A stretch of DNA of 40,280 bases. Origin: Candidatus Choladousia intestinavium (GTDB taxonomy: Bacteria > Bacillota > Clostridia > Lachnospirales > Lachnospiraceae). This document shows positions 16,042 through 24,522 of the stretch, one piece after another. Positions within the stretch are counted from its first letter, which is position 1; the number at the start of each line of letters is the position of its first letter. The notes beneath the pieces are model-generated. The model was not told where the DNA came from, did no database searches, and saw nothing but the letters and a program-made list of their open reading frames with translations. The DNA is taken from positions 1-40,280 of the forward strand of contig DVGK01000132.1 of assembly GCA_018712785.1 (NCBI GenBank), given 5' to 3'. Made by a program: the position numbers and the translations under genes.

Positions 16042-16265
16042 TTATTCTTTTTTTGCTGCATTCCCGGCCAGATAGGTCAGATGCAGCCCCTCCTTTGGAA
16101 GTTTTTCTACATCCTTCAGCGTAAACTCCACCGGTCCTGTGCCGGCGCTTAAAAAGCTGCCGTCAAACAAAGAGGCGCTGCCGCTGCTTCCGTTCCCATA
16201 AAGGGGCCGTTAATCTTCCCGTCCAGGGAACTCAGAATATGACAGATCACATAAGGTTTCTTCAT
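16042..16265 (-). pseudogene. Decayed dihydrofolate-reductase-like (RibD C-terminal) gene
   Basis: Minus-strand ATG at 16265 with GGGAGGA 7 bases upstream starts MKKPYVICHILSSLDGKING, the N terminus of the RibD_C/dihydrofolate-reductase-like family. After about 25 residues the frame runs into unrelated sequence and stops. In another frame the sequence resumes as SGSASLFDGSF... GTGPVEFTLKDVEKLPKEG, ending LHLTYLAGNAAKKE, which looks like the C terminus of the same family. About 150 internal residues of a normal ~230-residue protein are missing, so an internal deletion near 16190 has joined the two ends out of frame. At best a short peptide of about 36 residues could be made. Too short for a functional enzyme. 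Confidence 0.7.
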
Positions 16266-16505
16266 AAAAATTCCTCCCAAATGAGCAGATCTTCTGCATT
16301 CTTTCTAAATCAGCGTATAGGCACGATTTCATCCGTTCCAGGGCCCGGATGAAAATTCAGTCAGGCCCTCCGACGGATTGTGGTCATGTCAGGATTCTAG
16401 TATAGCAAGGATTGCCGGCGGAAAGAAGAACCTTTCTGGTTATAGAGACTCTACCTTAAGGTTTACAGTTACATATATCAAAACGATTTCCCTCTGCGAG
16501 CAAAA
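16266..16505. other. Gene-free stretch with two inverted repeats
   Basis: No coding frame is convincing here. TTTCATCCG (16327-16335) pairs with CGGATGAAA (16346-16354) but lacks a U-tract. ACTCTACCTTAAGGTTTACAG around 16448-16468 contains the perfect palindrome ACCTTAAGGT (16453-16462), reminiscent of MerR-family operators, but the flanking -35/-10 spacing is not right. A minus-strand TATACT (16404-16399) could be a -10 for the decayed gene. No terminator for the ABC exporter operon was found. Confidence 0.4.
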
Positions 16506-18392
16506 CTATGCCGCAAAATTCCCCGTGTACAGCTGATAATACTTTCCTTTGGCAGCAATCAGCTCATCGTGAGTCCCCCGCTCAATGATGCGGCCCTGCT
16601 CCATAACCATGATACAGTTGGCATTTTTAACCGTAGACAGCCGGTGAGCGATAACGAACGTAGTCCTTCCCTCCATCAGGGCGTCCATTCCTTCCTGTAC
16701 CAGCTTTTCCGTGCGGGTATCAATGGAAGAAGTCGCTTCATCCAGAATCAGCGCCGGCGGATCCGCCACCGCTGCTCTGGCGATAGCCAGAAGCTGTCTC
16801 TGGCCCTGACTTAAGTTGGCTCCGTCTCCGGTCAGCATGGTCTGATAGCCATCCGGCAGACGTCGGATGAAACTGTCGGCATTGGCCAGCTTCGCAGCCT
16901 TGATGCACTCTTCATCTGTGGCATCCAGCTTTCCATACCGGATGTTTTCCATCACCGTTCCGGTAAAAAGATGGGTGTCCTGAAGAACCATGCCGAGGGA
17001 GCGCCTCAAATCCCCTTTTTTAATTTTATTAATATTAATGCCGTCATAGCGGATTTTTCCGTCCGCAATATCATAAAAACGGTTAATCAGATTTGTAATC
17101 GTAGTTTTTCCGGCTCCGGTCGCTCCTACAAAAGCAATCTTCTGACCTGGTTTTGCCCAGAGACTGATGTTGTGCAGAACGATTTTATTCTTATCATATC
17201 CGAAATCCACATCATCCAGGACAACGCCGCCTTCCAGCTTCGTATACGTAACCGTTCCGTCCGCCTTATGCGGATGACGCCACGCCCACAGATTCGTCCT
17301 CTCGGCAGATTCTGTGATCTGCCCCTTCTCGTCAATCTTCGCATTTACCAGTTCCACGTAGCCTTCATCACTCTCCGGCTCCTGATCCATCAAATCAAAA
17401 ACACGCTGAGCGCCGGCCGCCGCATTCACTACAAAATTAATTTGCTGGCTGACCTGGGTAATGGGGTTCGTGAAGCTTCTGTTCAGTCCTACAAAAGTAA
17501 TGACCGTGCCTACTGTAATGCCTGCCAGCTCGTTGATTCCCAGGATCGCGCCTACAATAGCAATGAACGCGTAGCTGATCCAACCGATGTTGGCATTCAC
17601 GGGCATCAGCAGATTGGCGTACCCGTTGGCCTTATTGGTACTGTTTCTAAGCTTTTCATTTACTTCATGAAAATCTTCTATAGCTTTCTGCTCATGGCAG
17701 AAAACCTTGACTACCTTCTGACCGTCCAGCATCTCCTCAATAAATCCGTCCACAGCTCCCAGATCCCGCTGCTGCCGGATATAATACCGGCCAGACAGTC
17801 TTGAAAAGGTTGCTGTGACAAAAAGCATAACCACCGCCGTCAGAATCGAAATCAGAGTTAGGACAGGGTTCAGGATAAGCATAGTCACCAGAGTGGCCGC
17901 CATGGTGATCACGGAGTTAATAATCTGTGGGATGCTCTGGCTGAGAAGCTGCCTTAACGTATCCACATCATTGGTGTAGACAGACATAATATCCCCATGT
18001 GCATGGGTATCAAAATACTTAATGGGCAGAGCTTCCATTTTCTTAAACAGGTCATCTCTCAGTCTTCGCATGGTTCCCTGACTGACATTTACCATAATCC
18101 GGTTATATGCAAAAGCAGTTATCACACCCAGAGCCATAATGCAGGCCAGGCGAACCAGATCAGATGCCAGGCCGCCAAAATCCTCAGCCCCTCCGGAAAG
18201 CATGGGCATAATATAATCGTCCACCAGAGTCTGCGGGAAGGTTGCCCCTACCACCGTGGCAACGGCTGTAATCAGAATGCAGACAACCACCAGCAAGAAC
18301 ATATATTTATAGTAATGAAGCATATACTGAATGACACGGCGGATCACATTCGTAGCGGATCCTTCCTCAGGTCTTTGTTCTATTTCGTTCAT
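16506..18392 (-). CDS. ABC exporter half-transporter, catalytically complete partner
   Basis: A 628-residue exporter: six membrane segments in about 1-330, then an ATPase domain. Walker A is GATGAGKTT (Lys429), Walker B LILDEATSS with catalytic Glu552, and switch His is in FVIAHRLSTV. The signature is LSQGQRQ instead of LSGGQ. An insert of about 45 residues (KIDEKGQITESAERTNLW...) separates membrane and ATPase parts. It follows its partner by 24 bases with GGAGGAGA before the ATG. In heterodimeric exporters such as TM287/288, one subunit has the intact Walker B Glu while its altered signature faces the partner's degenerate site; the residues here fit that. Multidrug or lipid export is likely but unproven. 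Confidence 0.92.
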   Translation of the reverse strand: MNEIEQRPEEGSATNVIRRVIQYMLHYYKYMFLLVVVCILITAVATVVGATFPQTLVDDYIMPMLSGGAEDFGGLASDLVRLACIMALGVITAFAYNRIMVNVSQGTMRRLRDDLFKKMEALPIKYFDTHAHGDIMSVYTNDVDTLRQLLSQSIPQIINSVITMAATLVTMLILNPVLTLISILTAVVMLFVTATFSRLSGRYYIRQQRDLGAVDGFIEEMLDGQKVVKVFCHEQKAIEDFHEVNEKLRNSTNKANGYANLLMPVNANIGWISYAFIAIVGAILGINELAGITVGTVITFVGLNRSFTNPITQVSQQINFVVNAAAGAQRVFDLMDQEPESDEGYVELVNAKIDEKGQITESAERTNLWAWRHPHKADGTVTYTKLEGGVVLDDVDFGYDKNKIVLHNISLWAKPGQKIAFVGATGAGKTTITNLINRFYDIADGKIRYDGININKIKKGDLRRSLGMVLQDTHLFTGTVMENIRYGKLDATDEECIKAAKLANADSFIRRLPDGYQTMLTGDGANLSQGQRQLLAIARAAVADPPALILDEATSSIDTRTEKLVQEGMDALMEGRTTFVIAHRLSTVKNANCIMVMEQGRIIERGTHDELIAAKGKYYQLYTGNFAA

Positions 18393-18416
18393 AAATTATA
18401 TCTCCTCCTTTCCTGA

Positions 18417-20156
18417 TTAGGCGGGCATATCAAAGTCTCCGCCGCCTTCAATCTGTGAATTGTAGATCTCCTGATAGATTGCGTTTGTCTTCAGCAGATT
18501 CTCATGTGAGTCAAAGGCATCCACCCTTCCATCGTCCAGAACCAGAATGCGGTCCGCGGACTGTACACTGGAAATACGCTGGGCGATAATCAGCTTTGTA
18601 GTGCCTGGAATCTGCTTTGCGAACGCGTCTCTGATCTTAGCGTCGGTAGCCGTATCTACAGCGCTGGTAGAATCATCCAAAATCAGAACCTTAGGCTTCT
18701 TCAGCAAAGCTCTCGCAATACACAGTCTCTGTTTCTGACCGCCGGATACATTGGAGCCTCCCCGTTCGATCCTTGTGTAATAGCCGTCCGGCATCCGGTC
18801 GATAAATTCATCGGCACAGGCAGCTTTACATGCCTCCACACATTCCTCATCTGTAGCATCAGGATTTCCCCAACGCAGATTGTCCAGAATGCTTCCGGAA
18901 AACAGAGTATTTTTCTGAAGTACCACTGAAACCTGGTTTCTCAAAACCTCAGTATCGTAGTTCCGTACATCGATTCCTCCTACACAGACAGAACCGTCAT
19001 TCACATCATACAGACGGCAGATCAGATTCACAAGGCTGCTCTTTCCTGAACCTGTACCACCGATGACACCGATGGTCTCTCCGCTTTTAATATGGATATC
19101 AATATCAGACAGGGCGCTTTTTTCGCTGTCCTGCTTATAAGAGAAATTCACATGGTTAAAATCAATCCGTCCGTCCGGAACTTCCATTATCGGATTCTCA
19201 GGATCTGTCAGATCCGGTTTTTCATTTAAGACTTCGCTGATACGTCGGATGCTGGCCAGAGACATACTGATCATAACAACCACCATAGAAAGCATCATGA
19301 GGCTCATCAGCAGACTCATGATATAACTGAAAAGACTGGTCAGATCACCGGTAGTCATGGAGCCTCCTACGATAAATTGGGCGCCGAACCAGGAAACCGA
19401 TATAATGCAGAAATAAACCGCCACCATCATGGCAGGATTGTTGAAAGCCAAAAGCCCTTCTGCTTTCACAGAAAGATCATAAAGCATCTTGGAAGCTTTC
19501 GCAAATTTTTCATTCTCATATTTTTCCCGAACGAAAGCCTTAACCACACGAATTGCCGTTACATTCTCCTGCACGCTGGCATTCAAATCATCATATCTGC
19601 GGAATACCTGATTAAAAATTCTCAGAGTAATTACCATAATCGTTCCGATTACGATAACTAGAAATACCACCGCGATCAGAAACATAGAGCTCAGGCGCGG
19701 GCTGATGACCATGCACATGGCAAAGCTGAAGACAAAATTCATGGGGGCTCGGACCGCCACGCGGATCACCATCATAAAGGCGTTCTGTACATTGGTGATA
19801 TCCGTTGTCATACGGGTCACAAGTCCCGGCACACTGAACTTATCAATGTTGGAAAATGAAAATGTCTGGATATTGGCATAAATAGACTCTCTTAAATTGG
19901 CTGCCAGTCCGGATGAAGCTCCGGCTGCGTTTCTCCCGGCGAAGGCGCCGAAAATCAGGCTCAGAAAAGCCATAATCACCATAAGCCCTCCATAGCGGTA
20001 AACCACGGACAGATTGCCGACTTCCAGCCCCTGGTCTATGATAATGGCTGTAATAAAGGGCATCAGTATCTCCATAATAACTTCAAGAGCGGTCAAACCG
20101 ATACATAGAAAGGTCTCCCGCTTATACTGCTTAAGCTGCTGTAAAACTTTTCTCAC
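18417..20156 (-). CDS. ABC exporter half-transporter, degenerate-site partner
   Basis: A 579-residue exporter with six membrane segments and an ATPase domain. Walker A GGTGSGKSS (Lys372) and signature VSGGQKQ are canonical, but the catalytic Glu position is Asp495 (LILDDSTSA) and the switch His is Gln526 (IIAQRISSV). These two changes are the marks of the non-hydrolysing site of heterodimeric exporters, and complement the neighbour. The longest frame begins at 20234 inside the MarR gene; GTG at 20156, 10 bases after AGGAGG and overlapping the MarR stop as GTGA, is the likely start and gives the family's normal length. Co-transcribed with and probably repressed by the MarR regulator. Confidence 0.92.
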   Translation of the reverse strand: MRKVLQQLKQYKRETFLCIGLTALEVIMEILMPFITAIIIDQGLEVGNLSVVYRYGGLMVIMAFLSLIFGAFAGRNAAGASSGLAANLRESIYANIQTFSFSNIDKFSVPGLVTRMTTDITNVQNAFMMVIRVAVRAPMNFVFSFAMCMVISPRLSSMFLIAVVFLVIVIGTIMVITLRIFNQVFRRYDDLNASVQENVTAIRVVKAFVREKYENEKFAKASKMLYDLSVKAEGLLAFNNPAMMVAVYFCIISVSWFGAQFIVGGSMTTGDLTSLFSYIMSLLMSLMMLSMVVVMISMSLASIRRISEVLNEKPDLTDPENPIMEVPDGRIDFNHVNFSYKQDSEKSALSDIDIHIKSGETIGVIGGTGSGKSSLVNLICRLYDVNDGSVCVGGIDVRNYDTEVLRNQVSVVLQKNTLFSGSILDNLRWGNPDATDEECVEACKAACADEFIDRMPDGYYTRIERGGSNVSGGQKQRLCIARALLKKPKVLILDDSTSAVDTATDAKIRDAFAKQIPGTTKLIIAQRISSVQSADRILVLDDGRVDAFDSHENLLKTNAIYQEIYNSQIEGGGDFDMPA

Positions 20157-20629
20157 GTTAATAGAACCTCCTGTCTGTTTTCTTTGCAGCCCATCTCGGA
20201 CAGATGCCTGAGAATTTTCTGTTCTAATTCCCAAAGCTGAATCTTTTCCTGCACGTTGAGTGTACTGCAGATTTCTTCCTCCATTCGGCCGGCCTTTTTC
20301 AGAAATTCTTTTCCCTCCTCAAACAGCTTGACCGTAGGAAGAACTTTCTTTTTCCGGATATCCTCCGGATTCTCCTGAAAGAAAAGATAGCCCTTTCCTC
20401 TCAGCTTCTTAATCAAAGCGGACAGCGTGGGTTTTGACACGCCGATTTCCCTGCACAGTTCCGTAAGGTATGTCCCCTTGGGATGATGCCTCAGGATGTA
20501 AACCATAAAATAGACCTGAACGCCACTTATATCTCTGTCCCTCAGATTCAGTTCCATTTGTGTCGTCAGATACAGGCCGATCTTCTTCATCATAAAAAGC
20601 ATATCCTCTGTTCTGACCTCTTCCTTCAC
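20153..20629 (-). CDS. MarR-family regulator of the ABC exporter operon
   Basis: A 158-residue winged-helix protein: dimer helices at both ends, helix-turn-helix around TYLTELCREIGVSKPTLSALIKKL and wing QENPEDIRKKKVLPT. The longest frame begins with TTG at 20650, but its codons overlap GGAGG (20645-20641); GTG at 20629, 11 bases after that site, is more plausible. It is the first gene of an operon with the two ABC half-transporters, coupled by the GTGA overlap. Such regulators commonly repress their own exporter operon and release it on binding a toxic ligand. Palindromic sequence just downstream of the predicted promoter supports autoregulation. Confidence 0.88.
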   Translation of the reverse strand: MKEEVRTEDMLFMMKKIGLYLTTQMELNLRDRDISGVQVYFMVYILRHHPKGTYLTELCREIGVSKPTLSALIKKLRGKGYLFFQENPEDIRKKKVLPTVKLFEEGKEFLKKAGRMEEEICSTLNVQEKIQLWELEQKILRHLSEMGCKENRQEVLLT

Positions 20630-20669
20630 TTTTATGGACACCTCCTGCAATTCTTAAATTGTTTCGTCC

Positions 20670-20735
20670 CGAACAGTTCGTTTCCCTAACATTCGGTCCG
20701 CAAAGAATTTTAACGCAGATTTTCCAAAATGTGAA
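20670..20735 (-). promoter_or_regulatory. Promoter and candidate MarR operator of the exporter operon
   Basis: On the minus strand TTCACA (20735-20730), a 17-base spacer and TAAAAT (20712-20707). Downstream of the expected start lies the palindrome CGAACAGTTCG (20670-20680), with a weaker related copy, CCGAATGTTAGGG, near 20696-20684. A site there would block transcription. CAATTCTTAAATTG (20648-20661) is a further inverted repeat next to the ribosome site. Confidence 0.5.
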
Positions 20736-20811
20736 ATTCAAATATTTCATATTCTATAAACTTTTTTTATAGTTATTCATTCGGTTCCTTTCTTGGTAGC
20801 CCTGGTTTTGC

Positions 20812-20840
20812 TTGTCGGATATCTGAAGAAATGATAAAAT
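20812..20840 (+). promoter_or_regulatory. Promoter of the LysR-type regulator gene
   Basis: TTGTCG (20812-20817), a 17-base spacer and TAAAAT (20835-20840), preceding the ATG by 51 bases. It is divergent from the exporter promoter with about 75 AT-rich bases between the -35 elements. Confidence 0.5.
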
Positions 20841-20891
20841 AGATCAAAATATTTAGAAACAGCGTGTCCTCTTTTACCAAAGGAGATTTTT

Positions 20892-21785
20892 ATGAATACT
20901 GTGCAATTAGAATGTTTTACAGCCGTAGCCGAATACCTGAATTTTTCAAAAGCATCCAAAGCCCTGAAGCTTACGCAGCCTGCTGTCAGTCATCAGATCC
21001 AGGCCTTAGAAGAGGAACTTGAGGTAAAGCTTTTTAACCGCACGAGCAAGAACGTCACTCTGACGGCAGAAGGCGTTCTGTTTCTGGCGGATGCCCAGCT
21101 GATTTTAAAGACGGCTCTGTCTGCCAAGGAACGATTGAAAAACCATGAGGATTTTATGGCCTTTGATCTGGGCTGCCATAACCACATGGTTTTAAACCTC
21201 CTTCCTCCGATCCTGAAAGAGCTTCTGGCAGAATTTCCTCTGCTGCGCCCTACTCTTCACCTTGTCCCTTTCCCCTCCCTCCTCAGCATGGTGGAAAACG
21301 GACGGCTCCATGCGGCGCTGGGAACAAAGGACGAACAGAAAAAGACCTTTCTTCCATTCAAAGAATTCTGCACAGCCCCCATCGCCTGTGTCTGTTCTCC
21401 CAATCATCCCCTTGCCGGATATAAAGCCCTTACCAAAAGACAGCTCTCCGGTAATTTTATCACCTGTTCTCCCCGGCACGTGTCGGATTCTATCTTCACA
21501 GTGCAGAGCAGCATTCTGGCAAATCTTCCGCCGGAACAGCGCTTCTTTACAGAAAGCATTGAAAGCGCCTTGACACTTGTAAAGGCGCAGATCGGCTATA
21601 CCTTATATCCGGATATTCCCACAGCCAGAGAACCGGGGCTTTGCTATATTCCAGTAACGAATCTGCCCAGCATTGCTTTCGGCATCTACTACCAGTACAA
21701 CAGCGATTACCCGGTTCTGCAGCGGTTTCTTCTTCTGCTCTCACAGCATATGGAAAAGCCTCTTGCTCAGAGTGATTCAAAGTAA
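20892..21785 (+). CDS. LysR-family transcriptional regulator
   Basis: A 297-residue LTTR. The N-terminal helix-turn-helix is typical (LECFTAVAEYLNFSKASKALKLTQPAVSHQIQALEEELEVKLFNR), followed by the linker helix and a two-lobed effector domain from about residue 90. AAAGGAG precedes the ATG. LTTRs usually control a divergent or nearby operon; here the divergent neighbour is the MarR-ABC exporter, which already has its own regulator. The 3' end overlaps by 19 bases the convergent remnant of an aldo/keto reductase, suggesting that this regulator's original target has been lost or moved. Confidence 0.92.
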   Translation: MNTVQLECFTAVAEYLNFSKASKALKLTQPAVSHQIQALEEELEVKLFNRTSKNVTLTAEGVLFLADAQLILKTALSAKERLKNHEDFMAFDLGCHNHMVLNLLPPILKELLAEFPLLRPTLHLVPFPSLLSMVENGRLHAALGTKDEQKKTFLPFKEFCTAPIACVCSPNHPLAGYKALTKRQLSGNFITCSPRHVSDSIFTVQSSILANLPPEQRFFTESIESALTLVKAQIGYTLYPDIPTAREPGLCYIPVTNLPSIAFGIYYQYNSDYPVLQRFLLLLSQHMEKPLAQSDSK

Positions 21786-22275
21786 CGTCTGATTTCTTCC
21801 ATCCGGTCCTCCTGTTTCACATGGAAAGGACAGCGTGCTTCACAATGCCCGCATTTTACACAGTCCTCTGCCTTGACAGCCAGTTTTTCATAATGCCCCC
21901 TGGCCATCTCATCCCCCGCCAGAGCAAGGTCATAATACTTATTGATCAGCCCTATGTTCAGTCCCCGGGGACACGGCTGGCAGTGATTGCAGTAGACGCA
22001 GATTTCTTCCGCGTTCTGCGGCGCAAACTGACCCATCACTGAGTAATCCCGTTCTTTCTCCGAAGCCTCCAGATATTTTAATACATCTGCAAGATCCTTT
22101 CTGTTCCGCACCCCTGGAAGCACCGTAAGGACACCGGGACGGTCAAGGGCATACTGAATACACTGAATTTTCGTCAGCGCCTCCTTAAAAGGCGAGGTTT
22201 TTGTATTTAACAGCTGGCCTCCGCCAAAGGGCTTCATGACAGAGATTCCCACACCTTCCCGCTCACACTCTAAGA
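21767..22275 (-). pseudogene. Truncated aldo/keto reductase with ferredoxin-like C terminus
   Basis: The minus-strand frame encodes only the end of a 4Fe-4S aldo/keto reductase: EREGVGISVMKPFGGGQLLN, the final barrel strands (VLTVLPGVRNRKDLADVL) and a cysteine-rich tail (CVYCNHCQPCPRGLNIG and CVKCGHCEARCPFHV). About 200 N-terminal residues, with the catalytic Tyr/Lys/Asp, are missing. Upstream in the same frame there are stop codons (TAA near 22280) and no recognisable barrel sequence, so the gene lost its 5' part. A GTG at 22252 or ATG at 22237 could still start a 156-161-residue product, but it could not be an active reductase. A very short ferredoxin-like use cannot be excluded. Confidence 0.75.
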
Positions 22276-22357
22276 AGACTTAACGTACCAATACTTCCTC
22301 GTAATAGTCCTGCATACATGAAAGCTATGGATTTTTTCTTCCTTATTTTTTAAATGG

Positions 22358-22403
22358 TTGACATAACCACAAAATGTATGTTAGACTAACTAACAGTGTT
22401 AGT
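22358..22403 (+). promoter_or_regulatory. Promoter and palindromic operator of the MarR/DUF1538 region
   Basis: TTGACA (22358-22363) with a 17-base spacer to TTAGAC (or 18 to TAGACT). A perfect 15-base palindrome, ACTAACAGTGTTAGT (22389-22403), lies immediately downstream of the -10 at the expected start of transcription and 19 bases before the ATG. This is where MarR-type repressors typically sit to control their own gene. Confidence 0.65.
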
Positions 22404-22421
22404 GATTTAGGAGGGATAAAA

Positions 22422-22844
22422 ATGGACTACTACGCTTCAGCCAGAAAACTGCTGGCGCTCAGATCCAGTCTTGAACATATTCCTCTGAACCGGCATCTTC
22501 TTGAGCTGACCCGCGGCGAGTTCTTCGTTCTGAGTTATCTGAATCAGAAAAAAGCAGTCAATCCCAAGGAATTAAGCCGCGCAATGTCTGTAAGCACAGC
22601 CAGAATTGCTGCTCTGCTGAAACATATGGAAGAAAAGGGTTGGATTCTGAAAACTCTTGATTCCCGAGATAACCGTCAAATTCTGGTCTCAATGACCAAA
22701 TCAGGAAAGTCCATATTTGAAGCACGATACCGAGAAACCATTCTGCAGATCGCCGGACTTTTGGAAGCTCTCGGGCCGGAAGACACGGAAACACTTCTGC
22801 GGATTGAAGAAAAAATGGTTCATATTTTTCCCTCGGCTCTCTGA
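22422..22844 (+). CDS. MarR-family transcriptional regulator
   Basis: A 140-residue winged-helix protein: LTRGEFFVLSYLNQKKAVNPKELSRAMSVSTARIAALLKHMEEKGWI is the DNA-binding core, followed by wing DSRDNRQILVSMT and a C-terminal dimer helix. The longest frame starts at 22374 within the promoter; ATG at 22422 with GGAGGG upstream is the real start. The palindrome at its promoter suggests autorepression. The next genes on the strand, DUF1538 and PII-like, begin 158 bases later without an intervening strong terminator, so all three may be co-transcribed. Confidence 0.88.
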   Translation: MDYYASARKLLALRSSLEHIPLNRHLLELTRGEFFVLSYLNQKKAVNPKELSRAMSVSTARIAALLKHMEEKGWILKTLDSRDNRQILVSMTKSGKSIFEARYRETILQIAGLLEALGPEDTETLLRIEEKMVHIFPSAL

Positions 22845-23002
22845 ACGTTTTCCCTTTTATCTTTATTTTATGCTACAGGCTCTGTGAAGCCTGATATCCG
22901 TTTTATTCTATGATACCCGCAACCCATTTCAGAAATGTCAGGCATGCCGGACATTCCCTGCCTGTTTCTGAGACACAAAAAAGAAAAGCGAGGTTAAATC
23001 TT

Positions 23003-24520
23003 TTGCATGAAAAGTTAAAAGAAAAAATCAAAGAATCCCTGGCAAGCGTTCTACCCATTACGGTCATTGTGCTGCTTCTCAGCGTCACCTTCGTTCCCAT
23101 GGAGGTGGGTACTTTCGTTCTGTTTCTAACCGGTGCCTTCCTGCTGATTCTGGGAATGGGGCTTTTCCAGCTGGGCGTTGAGATGTCCATGACGCCTCTT
23201 GGACAGGGAGTCGGAAGACGGCTGGTTAAACAAAAGAGCCTGTGGGTCATCGGATTCATCAGCTTCGTGATGGGTATGATTATTACCATTTCTGAGCCCG
23301 ATCTCCAGGTATTGGCTAACCAGGTGGCTTCCGTGCCTAATCAGGTGCTGATCTACACTGTTGCCGTGGGAGTCGGCATCTTTACCGTGGCTGCCGTGCT
23401 TCGTATTCTGTTTGGTGTCAGCGTCTCAAAAATGCTGATCGTCCTGTATCTGCTCCTCTTTCTTTTATCCATCCTTGCGCCTTCCGATTTCGTGTCTGTG
23501 GCCTTCGACGCGGGCGGAGTGACGACAGGACCCATGACAGTTCCCTTCATCATGGCTCTGGGTGTCGGACTCTCCGCTGCCAGAAGTGATAAGCATGGAG
23601 AAAGCGACAGCTTCGGTCTCATTGCGCTCTGCAGTATCGGTCCCATTATGATGGTGCTGCTTCTGGGGATTTTCTACCATCCCACGGATGCCGTCTACAC
23701 CCCTGTGGAAATCGCGTCCGTGGATACCACTCAGGATGTGGTTCGCCTCTTCGCTGCCTCTCTTCCTCAGTATACAGAGGAGGTGCTTGTCAGCATCGTT
23801 CCCATAGCGGGTGTGCTGGTGATTTTTCAGCTGCTGACTCACAGCTACCGGAAGCGGCAGCTTCTTCGTATGAGCGTAGGCTTCGTCTATACAATTCTTG
23901 GCCTGATCCTTTTTCTTACCGGAGTCAACGTAGGCTTCGCGTCTGTAGGTAATCTTCTGGGAAGCAGCCTGGCGGACGGAGCCACCAAGTGGCTTTTAAT
24001 CCCCATAGGCATCGTGATCGGCTATTACCTTGTCAAGGCCGAGCCCGCCGTACAGGTTCTCAATGACCAGGTGGAGGATATCACCGGCGGAATGATTTCC
24101 CATAAAACGATGAATCTGGCTCTGTCCATCGGCGTCGCCTGCGCTGTGGCAGTCGCCATGATTCGAGTCTTGACAGGAATCAGTATTTATTGGATTATAG
24201 TACCAGGATATATGATCGCGTTAACGCTGACCCGTTTCGTACCTAAGGTGTTCATCGGTATCGCTTTCGACTCCGGCGGGGTTGCCAGCGGTCCCATGAC
24301 CTCCACCTTTTTGCTTCCCTTGGCTATGGGCGCCTGTACAATGCTGGGCGGGAACGTGGTAACCGATGCTTTCGGCGTGGTGGCTCTGGTGGCTCTGGCC
24401 CCATTGATCGCCATCCAGATTATGGGATTGCTGTACTCTCATAAATCCAAAAAAACGCTTCTGTCAGAGTCCGATGCAGCTGAGGACGATGACGTTCTTG
24501 TTGAAATCGAGGAGGAATAA
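23003..24520 (+). CDS. DUF1538 integral membrane protein with internal duplication
   Basis: About 505 residues with some 12-14 membrane segments. It contains two copies of a DUF1538-like unit: FDAGGVTTGPMTVPFIMALGVG (Asp169) and FDSGGVASGPMTSTFLLPLAMG (Asp423), 254 residues apart, each after a short charged loop. A duplicated membrane fold with paired Gly/Asp/Ser signature loops is what secondary transporters and channels often show, but no function is established for this family to my knowledge. The frame runs from 22910, but TTG at 23003, 9 bases after GAGG, starts the conserved part. The acidic C-terminal tail ends two bases before the PII-like gene, so the two form a tight pair. Confidence 0.85.
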   Translation: MHEKLKEKIKESLASVLPITVIVLLLSVTFVPMEVGTFVLFLTGAFLLILGMGLFQLGVEMSMTPLGQGVGRRLVKQKSLWVIGFISFVMGMIITISEPDLQVLANQVASVPNQVLIYTVAVGVGIFTVAAVLRILFGVSVSKMLIVLYLLLFLLSILAPSDFVSVAFDAGGVTTGPMTVPFIMALGVGLSAARSDKHGESDSFGLIALCSIGPIMMVLLLGIFYHPTDAVYTPVEIASVDTTQDVVRLFAASLPQYTEEVLVSIVPIAGVLVIFQLLTHSYRKRQLLRMSVGFVYTILGLILFLTGVNVGFASVGNLLGSSLADGATKWLLIPIGIVIGYYLVKAEPAVQVLNDQVEDITGGMISHKTMNLALSIGVACAVAVAMIRVLTGISIYWIIVPGYMIALTLTRFVPKVFIGIAFDSGGVASGPMTSTFLLPLAMGACTMLGGNVVTDAFGVVALVALAPLIAIQIMGLLYSHKSKKTLLSESDAAEDDDVLVEIEEE

Positions 24521-24522
24521 AA

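Noticed and set aside
16327-16354. Inverted repeat considered as a terminator of the ABC exporter operon
   Set aside because: It is about 150 bases past the stop on that strand and lacks a T-run on either side.
16971-17804. 277-residue plus-strand frame inside the ABC exporter gene
   Set aside because: Antisense shadow of conserved ATPase and membrane regions.
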